The notes beneath the pieces are model-generated. The model saw nothing but the letters and a program-made list of their open reading frames with translations. It ran no database searches and had not been told where the DNA came from. Position numbers and translations under genes: made by a program. From the NCBI RefSeq assembly GCF_016894385.1, contig NZ_CP069812.1, forward strand, positions 124,001-188,000: a DNA stretch of 64,000 bases, read 5' to 3'. The stretch is from Cupriavidus oxalaticus (GTDB lineage: Bacteria; Pseudomonadota; Gammaproteobacteria; Burkholderiales; Burkholderiaceae). Shown piece after piece: positions 28,999-38,111 of the stretch. Position 1 is the first letter of the stretch. Each line of letters starts with the position of its first letter.

Positions 28999-29949
28999 GT
29001 GCCTGCCAGTCTTCCTCCTCCGCGCCGTGTCCGCGCTCGCCTGCGCCGCCGTCCCGCCGGGGACAACTCGGGGCGCATGGTCTGGCTGTTCGACCTCGAC
29101 AACACGCTGCACGATGCCTCGCACGCGATCTTCCCGGCGATCAACCGGCTGATGACCGCCTACGTGGCGCGCGTGCTGGGCTGCGACGAGGCCACCGCCA
29201 GCCGCGTGCGGGTGGACTACTGGCAGCGCTACGGCGCGACGCTGCTCGGCATGATCCGGCACCATGGCGTCGATCCCGCCGACTTCCTGCGCGCGGCGCA
29301 TGAATTCCCGGCGCTGGCCGGGATGGTGCGCGTGCAGCGCGGCCTGGCGGCACACCTGCGGCGCCTGCCGGGGCGCAAGCTCCTGGTTACCAATGCGCCG
29401 CAGGACTATGCGCGCGCGGTGCTGGACATCGCCGGCATCGGGCACTGCTTCGAGCGCGTGGTGGCGATCGAGCAGATGTGGGTGCATGGCCACCTGCGGC
29501 CCAAGCCGGACCGCCGCATGCTGCGGCGCCTGCTGGTGCAGGCGCGGGTCGCGCCGCATCGCGCGGTGCTGGTGGAAGATACCGTGTCGCATCTCAAGCG
29601 CTATGCCGGCACCGGCATCCGCACCGCCTGGGTGACCGGCTACCTGCGCACCATGGCGCCGTCGCGCCCGCATGACGTGCCTGGCGCGCCCACTTCGGCG
29701 CAAGACGACAGCAGCCGGCGCGATGCGGCGGTCCGCTCGACGCTCGAGGCGGAAGAAGACCGCCGCGCCGGCCACGCCGCGCAGGAGCACTCGGTCACGC
29801 TGGTGGCCGCGGAATCACAGGTTCCGCAGGCGCAGTCCGGCAACGTGCCGCGCGTGCGGGCCCGCGTGCCGAACCGGCCGGCCTATGTGGACATAAAAGT
29901 ACAATCGATGCATCAACTCCAACGACGAATGCGGAGAAACGGGTCATGA
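28999..29949 (+). CDS. HAD-superfamily pyrimidine 5'-nucleotidase
   Basis: A haloacid dehalogenase-type phosphatase of the pyrimidine 5'-nucleotidase (Phm8/SDT1-like) group. Motif I is WLFDLDNTLHDAS, motif II VTNAP, motif III KPDRRM and motif IV LVEDTVSHLKRY. The GTG at 28999 is used; the first 26 residues are Arg/Pro-rich, and ATG 29077 just before motif I may be the true start. The C-terminus after about residue 230 is a low-complexity tail without known fold. Its stop overlaps the slmA ATG (ATGA), so it is coupled to slmA, a pairing common in this family of bacteria. Confidence 0.85.
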   Translation: MPASLPPPRRVRARLRRRPAGDNSGRMVWLFDLDNTLHDASHAIFPAINRLMTAYVARVLGCDEATASRVRVDYWQRYGATLLGMIRHHGVDPADFLRAAHEFPALAGMVRVQRGLAAHLRRLPGRKLLVTNAPQDYARAVLDIAGIGHCFERVVAIEQMWVHGHLRPKPDRRMLRRLLVQARVAPHRAVLVEDTVSHLKRYAGTGIRTAWVTGYLRTMAPSRPHDVPGAPTSAQDDSSRRDAAVRSTLEAEEDRRAGHAAQEHSVTLVAAESQVPQAQSGNVPRVRARVPNRPAYVDIKVQSMHQLQRRMRRNGS

Positions 29950-30638
29950 CGCAAAGCAACGGCGACCAGCCGGAGGCAGTCATTACAGGCGGGGCCGACG
30001 AGATGCACACACCCGCGGATACACCCGCGGACATTGCCGCGGCGCCTGCCGCGCCGGCGCGCAAGCGCCCGCGGCCGGGCGAGCGCCGCATCCAGATCCT
30101 GCAGACGCTGGCGACCATGCTCGAGCATCCGCGCGGGGAAAAGATCACCACCGCCGCGCTGGCCGCGCGCCTGAGCGTGTCCGAGGCGGCGCTGTACCGC
30201 CATTTCGCCAGCAAGGCGCAGATGTACGAGGGCCTGATCGGCTTTATCGAGCAGACCGTGTTCGGCCTGATCAACCAGATTGCGGACAAGGAAGAGCACG
30301 GCCTGCGCCAGGCGCAGGCGATCGTGCGCATGTTGCTGTCGTTTGCCGAGAAGAACCCGGGCATGACGCGCGTGCTGACCGGCGAGGCGCTGGTGGGCGA
30401 GCACGAGCGGCTGCAGGAACGCATCAACCAGGTGGTGGACCGCATCGAGGCCTCGCTGCGCCAGTGCCTGAAGGTGGCAGTGACGCAGGCCGAATTCCCC
30501 GCGGATGCCGATATTCCGGCGCGGGCGGCGCTGATCATGGCGACGGTGCAGGGCCAGTGGCACCGCTATGCCAAGAGCGGTTTCCGCAAGTCGCCATCGG
30601 ACCATGCCGAGGCGCATCTGCGCGTGCTGCTGGGCTGA
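29946..30638 (+). CDS. slmA: nucleoid occlusion factor SlmA (TetR family)
   Basis: SlmA binds DNA sites on the nucleoid and blocks FtsZ rings over it. The 230-residue protein has a 45-residue disordered, Ala/Pro-rich N-terminus, then the TetR helix-turn-helix (ERRIQILQTLATMLEHP, KITTAALAARLSVSEAALYRHFASKAQM) and a dimer domain ending in GQWHRYAKSGFRK, which is typical of SlmA. Its start overlaps the upstream nucleotidase stop. The N-terminal extension is longer than in gamma-proteobacteria (about 198 residues). Confidence 0.9.
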   Translation: MTQSNGDQPEAVITGGADEMHTPADTPADIAAAPAAPARKRPRPGERRIQILQTLATMLEHPRGEKITTAALAARLSVSEAALYRHFASKAQMYEGLIGFIEQTVFGLINQIADKEEHGLRQAQAIVRMLLSFAEKNPGMTRVLTGEALVGEHERLQERINQVVDRIEASLRQCLKVAVTQAEFPADADIPARAALIMATVQGQWHRYAKSGFRKSPSDHAEAHLRVLLG

Positions 30639-30640
30639 AA

Positions 30641-30669
30641 CCGACACGCCGGGCCGATTGCTCTATAAT
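30641..30669 (+). promoter_or_regulatory. promoter of the metX leader
   Basis: A perfect -10 TATAAT (30664-30669) is 17 bases after CCGACA (30641-30646), a partial -35. Transcription would start just before the SAM-II aptamer. Confidence 0.7.
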
Positions 30670-30675
30670 TGCCCG

Positions 30676-30772
30676 GTCGCGCCGATTTGATGACTGGCTT
30701 GCGGGCGCGCGGCAGCCAAGGGACAGGGAACCACGGTCCTGGGCTGCCACTATAAATGCGGCTAAAGAGGTT
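30676..30772 (+). ncRNA. SAM-II riboswitch upstream of metX
   Basis: The P1 stem CGCGCC (30678-30683) pairs with GGCGCG (30704-30709). The loop holds GATTTGA...TTGC, matching the GAUUU-A and UUGC parts of SAM-II aptamers. A hairpin insert (GGCAGCC/GGCTGCC, 30711-30748) follows. The 3' pseudoknot strand is ATAAATGCGGCTAAAGAGG (30752-30770), nearly the AUAAAUG..GCUAAA.AGG consensus. SAM-II binds SAM to shut off methionine genes. Here the AAAGAGG end is about 150 bases before metX, so it cannot be metX's own ribosome site; a terminator lies between. Confidence 0.9.
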
Positions 30773-30835
30773 GGGTCGGCGCCCCACGTCACTACGACGA
30801 TGAACGCCGGCACGCGGAATCCCGCAAGGAATCCA

Positions 30836-30922
30836 GTGAATCCCGACTTGGCTGCGATGCTTCACACGCAAATGCCGGTCGGGTTTTTTTATGCCCGTTC
30901 GCCGCGGGCCCGGATTCCATGA
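30836..30922 (+). CDS. putative metX leader peptide
   Basis: A 28-codon reading frame starting with GTG at 30836, five bases after AAGGA. In the same frame an ATG at 30800 would add 12 residues. It runs through the terminator hairpin and T run and stops in an ATGA overlap with metX (stop 30920-30922, metX ATG 30919). metX has no clear ribosome site of its own, so translation of this peptide could both open the terminator and couple to metX. The peptide contains two Met residues. This is inference from layout. Confidence 0.45.
   Translation: MNPDLAAMLHTQMPVGFFYARSPRARIP
30842..30890 (+). terminator. intrinsic terminator in the metX leader
   Basis: CCCGAC (30842-30847) pairs with GTCGGG (30878-30883), extended by partly matched bases, and seven T follow (30884-30890). 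GGGTCGG at 30773-30779, just after the aptamer, can pair with the 5' arm (CCGACTT) as an antiterminator. Together they suggest transcription attenuation by SAM. Confidence 0.7.
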
Positions 30923-32109
30923 CTGATGTCGCCCTGCCGTCCGCCGCGCCCAGTGCGCCCAACGCGCTCTCCCTGCCGCCCGATTCGGTCGGCGTGGTCA
31001 CGCCGCAGCGCATGCACTTTGCCGAGCCGCTGAAGCTGCGCAACGGCACGTCCCTCGCCGGCTACGACCTGATGGTCGAGACCTACGGCACGCTCAACGC
31101 GGCGCGCTCCAACGCGGTGCTGGTGTGCCACGCGCTCAATGCCTCGCACCATGTCGCCGGCGTCTACGCCGACAACCCGCGCGACCTGGGCTGGTGGGAC
31201 AACATGGTGGGCCCGGGCAAGCCGCTCGACACCAACCGCTTCTTCGTCATCGGCGTGAACAACCTGGGCTCGTGCTTCGGCTCGACCGGGCCGATGAGCG
31301 TGAATCCCGCGACCGGCCAGCCTTATGGCGCGGCGTTCCCGGTGGTGACGGTGGAAGACTGGGTCAACGCGCAGGCGCGCGTGGCCGACGCGTTCGGCAT
31401 CACGCAGTTCGCCGCGGTCATGGGTGGCAGCCTCGGCGGCATGCAGGCGCTGGCCTGGAGCCTGATGTATCCGGACCGCTTGCGCCACTGCATCGTGGTC
31501 GCGTCCACGCCCAAGCTGTCGGCGCAGAACATCGCCTTCAACGAGGTCGCACGCAGCGCCATCCTGTCGGACCCCGACTTCCACGGCGGCAACTACTACG
31601 CGCATGGCGTCAAGCCCAAGCGCGGCCTGCGCGTGGCGCGCATGATCGGCCATATCACCTACCTGTCGGACGAGGACATGGCGGAGAAGTTTGGCCGCGA
31701 GCTGAAGGCGGAGGACATCCGCTTCTCGTTCGATGTCGAGTTCCAGGTGGAGAGCTACCTGCGCTACCAGGGCGACAAGTTCGCCGAGTACTTCGACGCC
31801 AACACCTACCTGCTGATCACGCGCGCGCTGGACTACTTCGACCCGGCGCTGGCCCACGGCGGCGACCTGACCCGCGCCGTCGCGCAGACGCAGGCGAGCT
31901 TCCTGGTGGCCAGCTTCAGCACCGACTGGCGCTTCGCGCCGAACCGCAGCCGCGAGCTGGTCAAGGCGCTGCTGGACAACAAGCGCCCGGTCTCGTACGC
32001 CGAGATCGACGCGCCGCACGGCCACGATGCCTTCCTGCTCGACGACCCGCGCTACCACAACCTGATGCGCGCCTACTACGACCGCATCGCAGAGGAGATC
32101 GGCGCATGA
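30919..32109 (+). CDS. metX: homoserine O-acyltransferase (MetX type; acetyl or succinyl)
   Basis: MetX activates homoserine for methionine synthesis. The 396-residue alpha/beta hydrolase has the nucleophile elbow [12 protein letters not shown], the oxyanion region [10 protein letters not shown], the [12 protein letters not shown] block and the catalytic Asp and His near the C-terminus ([11 protein letters not shown]). Many proteobacterial MetX proteins use succinyl-CoA (MetXS) rather than acetyl-CoA; the sequence context and MetW partner favour MetXS, but I cannot prove the donor. It overlaps metW by ATGA. Control is through the SAM-II riboswitch and terminator upstream. Confidence 0.94.
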   Translation: MTDVALPSAAPSAPNALSLPPDSVGVVTPQRMHFAEPLKLRNGTSLAGYDLMVETYGTLNAARSNAVLVCHALNASHHVAGVYADNPRDLGWWDNMVGPGKPLDTNRFFVIGVNNLGSCFGSTGPMSVNPATGQPYGAAFPVVTVEDWVNAQARVADAFGITQFAAVMGGSLGGMQALAWSLMYPDRLRHCIVVASTPKLSAQNIAFNEVARSAILSDPDFHGGNYYAHGVKPKRGLRVARMIGHITYLSDEDMAEKFGRELKAEDIRFSFDVEFQVESYLRYQGDKFAEYFDANTYLLITRALDYFDPALAHGGDLTRAVAQTQASFLVASFSTDWRFAPNRSRELVKALLDNKRPVSYAEIDAPHGHDAFLLDDPRYHNLMRAYYDRIAEEIGA

Positions 32110-32717
32110 ACGCCCTGGCCAATCCCAATATCCTGGCGCTGCGCCCCGACTTCCGCGCGATCGCGCGCTGGATCGAACCCAACTCCACCGTGCTCGACCT
32201 GGGCTGCGGCGACGGCAGCCTGCTGCGCGTGCTGCAGGACGAGCTCGACGTGCAGGCCTACGGCATTGAGATCCGCGACGAGGGCGTGCTGGCGTGCGCG
32301 CAGAAGGGCGTGCATGTCATCCAGCAGAACCTGGAGGGCGGGCTCGCGCTGTTCGAGGACAAGAGCTTCGACACCGTGATCCTGTCGCAGACGCTGCAGA
32401 CCATCCATAACACCGCGCAGGTGTTGCGCGACACGCTGCGGGTGGGGCGCGAGTGCATCGTGTCGTTCCCGAACTTCGGCTACTGGCCGCACCGGCTGTC
32501 GGTGTTCCGCGGGCGCATGCCGGTGTCGGAATCGTTGCCTTACCAGTGGTACAACACGCCCAACGTGCGCGTGCTGACCATCAGCGATTTCGAGGAGCTG
32601 GCGCCCACGGTTGGCCTGCGCGTGATTGACCGCGTGGTGATGCACGAGGGCATCACCGTGAACTGGGGCGTCAACTGGCGCGGCAGCCTGGCGGTGTACC
32701 GGGTCTGCGCGGCCTGA
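32106..32717 (+). CDS. metW: methionine biosynthesis protein MetW
   Basis: A 203-residue SAM-dependent methyltransferase-fold protein. The SAM site is [15 protein letters not shown], followed by [27 protein letters not shown] and [10 protein letters not shown], a set found only in MetW. MetW works with MetX to make O-acylhomoserine in many bacteria. Its ATG lies in the metX stop (ATGA), so the two are made together. Confidence 0.96.
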   Translation: MNALANPNILALRPDFRAIARWIEPNSTVLDLGCGDGSLLRVLQDELDVQAYGIEIRDEGVLACAQKGVHVIQQNLEGGLALFEDKSFDTVILSQTLQTIHNTAQVLRDTLRVGRECIVSFPNFGYWPHRLSVFRGRMPVSESLPYQWYNTPNVRVLTISDFEELAPTVGLRVIDRVVMHEGITVNWGVNWRGSLAVYRVCAA

Positions 32718-32750
32718 CCTCGCACGGCGGGCGGCGGCTGGCCGCCTGAC

Positions 32751-33179
32751 TTATTGCGGCAGGGCGCCGGCCTCATACTGCGCCGCATACTCACCCGACG
32801 GCGGAATCGGCTTGATCACGTCGATCAGCACGCCGTTGGGATCGGCGGTGATGAAATGCCGCTGGCCGAAGGCCTCGTCGCGCAGCGGCAGCAGGATCGG
32901 CAGCCCCGCTGCCTGCAGCCGGTCATGGACCGCATCCGGGTCTTCCACTTCAAAGTTCAACAGCAGCCCCTGGGCGCGCTGGCCGCGTGCCGGTGCGGGG
33001 ATGGTTTCGTGGCTGCCGTCCAGCACGGCGAGGTTGACCGAGGGATCGTCGGCCAGTTGCAGGTGCACGTACCAGTCGCTGGTGAACAGGGGCACGAAGC
33101 CGAAGTGGCGCTGGTAGAACGCGGCGGTGCCGGCGACATCGCCGCTCATGATGACGGGGTAGTAGCTGGTGACTTTCAC
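32751..33179 (-). CDS. glyoxalase/bleomycin-resistance (VOC) family protein
   Basis: A 142-residue VOC-fold protein, starting with GTG at 33179 behind a strong AAGGAGGAG site. It shows paired beta-alpha-beta-beta-beta units ([23 protein letters not shown] at the start, [19 protein letters not shown] at the end) as in glyoxalase-like enzymes and antibiotic-binding proteins. Metal ligands are not complete enough to call glyoxalase I. It is divergent from a tetR gene with two palindromic operators between, so it is the likely repressed target. Confidence 0.82.
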   Translation of the reverse strand: MKVTSYYPVIMSGDVAGTAAFYQRHFGFVPLFTSDWYVHLQLADDPSVNLAVLDGSHETIPAPARGQRAQGLLLNFEVEDPDAVHDRLQAAGLPILLPLRDEAFGQRHFITADPNGVLIDVIKPIPPSGEYAAQYEAGALPQ

Positions 33180-33201
33180 GGTACGGCTCCTCCTTGTTAA
33201 A

Positions 33202-33250
33202 TACATACAGCCTGTATGTAAATTGATATTAAGATACAGGCTGCATGTAT
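33202..33250. promoter_or_regulatory. paired TetR operators
   Basis: TACATACAG-C-CTGTATGTA (33202-33220) is a perfect 9+1+9 palindrome. A second, imperfect copy, ATACAGGCTGCATGTAT, is at 33234-33250, directly before the tetR ribosome site. Both share ATACAG/CTGTAT or TGTAT halves and are 30 bases apart, so a TetR dimer could close both promoters of the divergent pair. Confidence 0.85.
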
Positions 33251-33266
33251 GCAAGGAGAAAACCGC

Positions 33267-33854
33267 GTGGCCCGATCCAATCGCGAACGTACCGAAGCTA
33301 CCCGGCAGGCGTTGCTCGACGCGGCGCGTAGCCTGTTCGTCGAACGCGGCTACGGCGAGACCTCGACCCCCGACGTCTGCGCCGCGGCCGGCATCACGCG
33401 CGGGGCCCTGTACCACCACTTCGCCGACAAGCGCGACCTGTTCCGCCAGGTGCTCGCCGATGAAGCCGCTGCAGTCGCCGCCGATATCGAGGCAGCCACG
33501 CCCGCCGGCCTGGATCCCGCCGAAGCGCTGATGGCCGGCGCGCAGGCCTACCTGGACGCAATGACGGTGCCGGGCCGCACCCGGCTGCTGCTGGTCGAGG
33601 GGCCGGCCGCGCTGGGCCTGCGCGACACGCTCGCAATGGACGAGGCCAATGCCGCGCGCACGCTGCGCGAAGGGCTCGATGCCGCCGCTGTTGGCCGGCA
33701 GGGCGGGCAGGGCGAGGTGGCGCTGCCCGCGCTGGCGCCGCTGCTGTCGGCGGCATTCGATCGTGCCGCGCTGGAGATCGAGGCGGGTGCCGATCCCGTG
33801 CGAGTCCGCGAAGCCATGCTCTGGCTGCTGCGGCGGGCGTTGGGCAGGAACTGA
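33267..33854 (+). CDS. TetR-family transcriptional repressor
   Basis: A 195-residue TetR regulator. The helix-turn-helix region reads [50 protein letters not shown] 33267 is preferred because AAGGAG lies 8 bases upstream; the upstream ATG 33249 falls inside the operator. The effector domain (residues about 60-195) is Ala-rich. It likely represses itself and the divergent VOC gene. It ends one base before the convergent lysR gene. Confidence 0.9.
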   Translation: MARSNRERTEATRQALLDAARSLFVERGYGETSTPDVCAAAGITRGALYHHFADKRDLFRQVLADEAAAVAADIEAATPAGLDPAEALMAGAQAYLDAMTVPGRTRLLLVEGPAALGLRDTLAMDEANAARTLREGLDAAAVGRQGGQGEVALPALAPLLSAAFDRAALEIEAGADPVRVREAMLWLLRRALGRN

Positions 33855-34769
33855 TCAGGCAGGCTGGTCGTGGGCGGTGGCGGCAAGGTGGTCGACAAAG
33901 GCACGCACCTTGGGCGGCACGTGCCGCGTCGGCGTGTACACCGCGTAGGCCGTGCCGATATAGGGCTCCAGGATGTCCCACTCCGGCAGCACCGTGACGA
34001 CGCGGCCCTCATCCAGCGCGCTGCCCAGCGAGAAATCCGGCACCAGCCCGATGCCCGCGTCGCCTTCCACCATCGTCATGATTGCCAGGCTGTTGTTCAG
34101 CGTCAGCCGCGGCGGGATGCGCACCACCACGGCCTCGCCGCCGGCGTGGTGGCGCAGCGTCCAGCGCTCGCCGAAGTTGCCGTAGCCCAGGTACAGGCAG
34201 CGCGCCGCCGGCAGGTCGGCCGGCGCAGCGGGGGTGCCGTGCCGCGCCAGGTAGCGCGGCGAGGCCACCAGCCGGTAGCGCACCTCGCGCAACGGACGCG
34301 CCGCCAGGCCCGGCGACAGTTCGCGCGCGATGCGCACGGCCACGTCCAGGCCTTCCTCGACCAGGTCGACCATGCGGTCGGCCAGGGTCAGCTGCAGGTC
34401 CAGCCCCGGGTATTTCTGCAGCAGCGCCGGCAGGCGCGGCGCCAGCCAGGCCTGCCCGAACGAGACCGGCGCACTGACGCGCAGCACGCCATGGGGCGTG
34501 CCGCCGTGCTCGCCGGCCAGCGCGGTAACCTCGCGCGCGGCGGCGGTCATGCGCGCGCAGGCGGCGTAGACCGACTGGCCCAGCTCGGTCAGCGCGAAGG
34601 CGCGCGTGGTCCGCTGCAGCAGGCTGGCGCCAAGCGTCGCTTCCAGCCGCGACACGTGCCGGCTGACGCCCGATGGCGTCATGCCGAGATCCTGCGCCGC
34701 GGCGGAGAAGCTGCCGCATTCGACCACGCGGGCGAAGACGGCCATCGCATTGAGTGGTGTATCCGACAT
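33855..34769 (-). CDS. LysR-family transcriptional regulator (CrgA/DmlR-like)
   Basis: A 304-residue LysR protein. The N-terminus MAVFARVVECGSFSAAAQDLGMTPSGVSRHVSRLEA and the LLQRTTRAFALTELG wing are typical of the CrgA/DmlR group. The effector domain starts at about residue 90 (GVLRVSAPVSFGQAWLAP). It is divergent from an EamA-type exporter gene with a perfect inverted repeat between them. The ligand is unknown. Confidence 0.9.
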   Translation of the reverse strand: MSDTPLNAMAVFARVVECGSFSAAAQDLGMTPSGVSRHVSRLEATLGASLLQRTTRAFALTELGQSVYAACARMTAAAREVTALAGEHGGTPHGVLRVSAPVSFGQAWLAPRLPALLQKYPGLDLQLTLADRMVDLVEEGLDVAVRIARELSPGLAARPLREVRYRLVASPRYLARHGTPAAPADLPAARCLYLGYGNFGERWTLRHHAGGEAVVVRIPPRLTLNNSLAIMTMVEGDAGIGLVPDFSLGSALDEGRVVTVLPEWDILEPYIGTAYAVYTPTRHVPPKVRAFVDHLAATAHDQPA

Positions 34770-34793
34770 GCCCGGTCTCCAATCCTTGATCGC

Positions 34794-34814
34794 AGCTCAA
34801 ATACTAATTGAGCT
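34794..34814. promoter_or_regulatory. LysR operator between lysR and the exporter gene
   Basis: AGCTCAA-ATACTAA-TTGAGCT is a perfect 7+7+7 inverted repeat with the T-N11-A form of LysR boxes. It lies 25 bases from the lysR start and 68 bases from the transporter start. Confidence 0.7.
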
Positions 34815-34881
34815 TCAGCGGGATTGTTGAGTGGATGGCATGGTGGAACAATGCCGCCATTGCATCCCCGGAGTGCTCCTC

Positions 34882-35769
34882 ATGCCTTCCCCCCAATCCA
34901 TGCCAGGCGGTGCCTGGCGCATGGTCGCGGCCATGGTGCTGTCAGGCACCATCGGCTGGTTTGTCGTCACCAGCGGGCAGCCGCCGCTTGACGTGGTGTT
35001 CTTCCGCTGCATCTTCGGCGGCGCCGCGCTGCTGGGCACGCTGACGCTGCAGCGCGGCTGGGTGCGCATGAGCCGCGTGCAGCTGGGCTGGCTGGCGCTG
35101 GGCGGCCTCACGCTGGTGCTCAACTGGCTGGCCCTGTTCTCGGCCTATGCCTACAGCGGCATCGCGATTGCCACGGTGGTCTATCACACCCAGCCATTCT
35201 TCCTGCTGCTGCTGACGTCGGCGATGCAGCGCGAGCCGTTCCCGTTTGCCAGGCTGCCGTGGCTGGTGCTGGCCTTTGCCGGCGTGATGCTGATCACCGG
35301 GCTTGAGCACGGTGCCACCGGCGCCGCGATGCTGGCCGGGATCGGCCTGGCGCTGCTGGCGGCACTGCTGTATGCGGTCACGACCATGGCCACGCGCCGG
35401 CTGCAGGCGATTCCGCCCGGGCAGATCGCGGGCCTGCAGATGGTGCTTGGTGTAGTGATGCTGGCACCGCTGGCGCATCCCGCTGTCGGCAGCTTCAACA
35501 CCGGCACCTGGGCCGCGCTGCTGGCGCTGGGCCTGATCCATACCGGTGTCATGTACACCCTGCTGTACGGCGCTTTCCAGCGGCTGAGCGTGGTGTCGAT
35601 CGCCACGCTGTCGTTCGTCTATCCGCTGGTGGCGATCACTATCGACGTAATGGTGTTCGGCGTCGTGCTCGGGCCGCTGCAGGTCGCGGGCATGCTGCTG
35701 GTGCTGCTGGGCGTGGTCGCCAACCAGCTTGGCTGGAGCCTGCCGTGGCGGCGCCGGGCCCAAGGCTGA
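34882..35769 (+). CDS. EamA/DMT-family transporter
   Basis: A 295-residue membrane protein with ten hydrophobic helices in two EamA repeats (first: WRMVAAMVLSGTIGWFVV; second starts near residue 150). The NWLALFSAYAYSGIAIATVVYHTQPFF-type loop is typical of RhaT/EamA exporters. ATG 34882 has GGAG upstream; an earlier ATG at 34831 gives a less likely N-terminus. Substrate unknown; such proteins often export amino acids or metabolites. It is the probable target of the divergent LysR. Confidence 0.87.
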   Translation: MPSPQSMPGGAWRMVAAMVLSGTIGWFVVTSGQPPLDVVFFRCIFGGAALLGTLTLQRGWVRMSRVQLGWLALGGLTLVLNWLALFSAYAYSGIAIATVVYHTQPFFLLLLTSAMQREPFPFARLPWLVLAFAGVMLITGLEHGATGAAMLAGIGLALLAALLYAVTTMATRRLQAIPPGQIAGLQMVLGVVMLAPLAHPAVGSFNTGTWAALLALGLIHTGVMYTLLYGAFQRLSVVSIATLSFVYPLVAITIDVMVFGVVLGPLQVAGMLLVLLGVVANQLGWSLPWRRRAQG

Positions 35770-35870
35770 TGCGCCTTCTGGACCGCTTGCATGCGGGACC
35801 GGTTGACCAAACGCCTGACTACGGTTAGTGTAGGCAGCTATCGAACGACCGTTCTATTCGCGCCCTCGCC

Positions 35871-36719
35871 ATGACTGCTACCGCTGCTGCCCTGTCCGCC
35901 ACCGCTCCCGTCGCGCTGCATGCATTCGACGATGCCATCGCCCTGCAGGCCAGCGGCGAAAATCGTTTCCTGGGCCGCACCACGCCGGCCTACTGGAACA
36001 TGATCGGCCCGTTCGGCGGCATCACCGCCGCCACGCTGCTGCAGGCGGCGCTGCTGCACCCGCAGCGGCTGGGCGATCCGATTGCGCTGTCGGTCAACTT
36101 TGCCGGCCCGATCGCCGAAGGCCCGTTCGAGATCGAGGCGCTGCCCGTGCGGACCAACCGCTCGACCCAGCACTGGAACCTGACGCTGCGCCAGGGCGAT
36201 GCCGTGGCCACCACCGCCACCGCCGTGTTCGCGGTGCGGCGCGAGACCTGGGCCTGCGGCGAGGCGGTGATGCCCGAGGTGCCGGCCGCCGACACGCTGC
36301 CGGCGATGGGCGGCTTCGCGCCGGTGCGCTGGCTCAAGTCCTATGACATGCGCCCGGTGCGCGGCGCCAAGCCGACCGCCGAGGCCGGCACCGAGCACCC
36401 CGACAGCCTGACGCAGTTCTGGCTGCGCGACGCGCCGGCGCGCACGCCGGACTTTGCCGCGGTGGCGTCATGGGCGGACAGCTTCTACCCGCGCATCTTC
36501 CTCAAGCGCGCCGGCTTCGTGCCGGCCGGCACGGTGTCGATGACCACGTATTTCCACGCCGATGCGCCCACGCTGGCGGCGCTGGGCGACAGCCACGTGC
36601 TGGCCAGCGCGCAGGCGCAGGTGTTCCAGCAGGGGTACTTCGACCAGCGCGCGCAGCTGTGGAGCCCGGCTGGCCAGCTGCTGGCCAGCTCGCACCAGAT
36701 CGTCTACTACAAGGAATAA
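35871..36719 (+). CDS. TesB-like double-hotdog acyl-CoA thioesterase family protein
   Basis: A 282-residue protein with two hotdog halves. The first has YWNMIGPFGGITAATLLQAAL near residue 45, a common thioesterase helix, and the second has SWADSFYPRIF and TYFHADAPTL, ending in SSHQIVYYKE. This fits the TesB-like/PF13622 group. Substrate not readable. It starts at ATG 35871 with a poor ribosome site and is convergent with ampG. Confidence 0.82.
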   Translation: MTATAAALSATAPVALHAFDDAIALQASGENRFLGRTTPAYWNMIGPFGGITAATLLQAALLHPQRLGDPIALSVNFAGPIAEGPFEIEALPVRTNRSTQHWNLTLRQGDAVATTATAVFAVRRETWACGEAVMPEVPAADTLPAMGGFAPVRWLKSYDMRPVRGAKPTAEAGTEHPDSLTQFWLRDAPARTPDFAAVASWADSFYPRIFLKRAGFVPAGTVSMTTYFHADAPTLAALGDSHVLASAQAQVFQQGYFDQRAQLWSPAGQLLASSHQIVYYKE

Positions 36720-36742
36720 GCTAGGAACAAGCAGGGCCGGGC

Positions 36743-38002
36743 TCAGGCGATCGCTTCACGCGCCTGGGCCTCGTAGCGGTGCACGGTGTTGCGCATCGCC
36801 CAGAGCAGCATCACGCCGGGCAGCGCCACCACCACGGTGCCGAGGTAGAACGGCGCCCAGCCCCAGGCCTCCACCATGTAGCCGGAGGTCGGCCCGACAT
36901 AGACCCGCCCCACCGACGCCAGCGCCGACAGCAGCGCGTACTGCGTGGCCGAGAACGAGCGGTTGCACAGCGTCATCAGCAGCGCCACGAAGGCCGCGGT
37001 GCCCATGCCGCCGCACAGGTTTTCCACCGCGATGGTCGCGCCCATGGTCCACAGGTGCGGCGGCGTCACGGCGAGGATCCAGTAGCCCAGGTTCGATACC
37101 GCCTGCAGCACGCCGAACACCATCAGCGAACGGTACAGCCCCAGCCGCACCATCAGCGTGCCGCCGAACAGCGCGCCGACGATGGTGGCGGCCAGCCCCA
37201 GCGTCTTGTTGACGATGCCGACTTCGCCCGCCGAGAAACCCACGCCGCGGATCAGGAAGGTGGTCGACAGGCTGCCGGCAAAGGCGTCGCCCAGCTTGTA
37301 CAGCACGATCAGCAGCAGCAGCCACCATGCGCCGGGCCGCGCGAAGAAATCGCGCAGCGGGCCGAGCACGGCTTCTTCCAGCGAGCGCGGCGCGCGCGCG
37401 GGCATGTCGGGCTCGGGCGCCCACAGCAGCGTGAGGATGCCCACGCTCATCAGCGCCGCCATCAGCAGGTAGGTCTGCTGCCAGCCGAGCACGCGGTCGG
37501 CCAGCCACAGCGCCAGGCCGCCGGAGACCAGCATCGCCAGCCGGTAGCCCAGCACCTTGACCGCCGCGCCGGCGCCGCGCTCGGGCGGGCGCAGCACGTC
37601 GGTGCTGTAGGCGTCGAAGACAATGTCCTGCGAGGCCGACAGGAAGGCCACCAGCGTGGCCAGTGCCGCCAGCGTCCACAAGGCCTCGCGCGGCGGGCAG
37701 AACGCCATCGCGGCGATGCCTGCAACCAGACCCAGCTGCGTCACCAGCAGCCAGCCGCGGCGCCGGCCCAGCAGCGGCGGCGTGTAGCGGTCCATCAGCG
37801 GCGCCCACAGGAACTTGAAGATATAGGCCTGGCCCACCAGCGAGAAGAAGCCGATGGTCTTGATATCGAGGCCCTCGACCGTCATCCAGGCCTGCAGCGT
37901 GCCGGAGGTCAGCGCCAGCGGCAGCCCGGAGGCAAAGCCCAGGGTCAGCATGGCGCCGATGCGGCGGTTGCGGAAGATATCGAGATAGGCCTGGAAAGTC
38001 AT
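36743..38002 (-). CDS. ampG: AmpG-family muropeptide permease (MFS)
   Basis: A 419-residue major facilitator protein with about 12 helices. The start (MTFQAYLDIFRNRRIGAMLTL...FASGLPLALTSGTLQAWM) and KFLWAPLMDRYTPPLLGRRRGW match AmpG, which imports anhydromuropeptides for cell-wall recycling and indirectly controls beta-lactamase induction. Other AmpG-like MFS members exist, so the cargo is likely but not proven. It is divergent from the M48 protease gene. Confidence 0.88.
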   Translation of the reverse strand: MTFQAYLDIFRNRRIGAMLTLGFASGLPLALTSGTLQAWMTVEGLDIKTIGFFSLVGQAYIFKFLWAPLMDRYTPPLLGRRRGWLLVTQLGLVAGIAAMAFCPPREALWTLAALATLVAFLSASQDIVFDAYSTDVLRPPERGAGAAVKVLGYRLAMLVSGGLALWLADRVLGWQQTYLLMAALMSVGILTLLWAPEPDMPARAPRSLEEAVLGPLRDFFARPGAWWLLLLIVLYKLGDAFAGSLSTTFLIRGVGFSAGEVGIVNKTLGLAATIVGALFGGTLMVRLGLYRSLMVFGVLQAVSNLGYWILAVTPPHLWTMGATIAVENLCGGMGTAAFVALLMTLCNRSFSATQYALLSALASVGRVYVGPTSGYMVEAWGWAPFYLGTVVVALPGVMLLWAMRNTVHRYEAQAREAIA

Positions 38003-38111
38003 GGATACGCGGGGATGGAGCGCCGCGCGGCTGCGCGGGCGCCGTGTATTATTGCATCACCCGTTTGCCGCCCCGCCACTTCGATCCCTTACTGCGCCCG
38101 AGGAACCGCAA

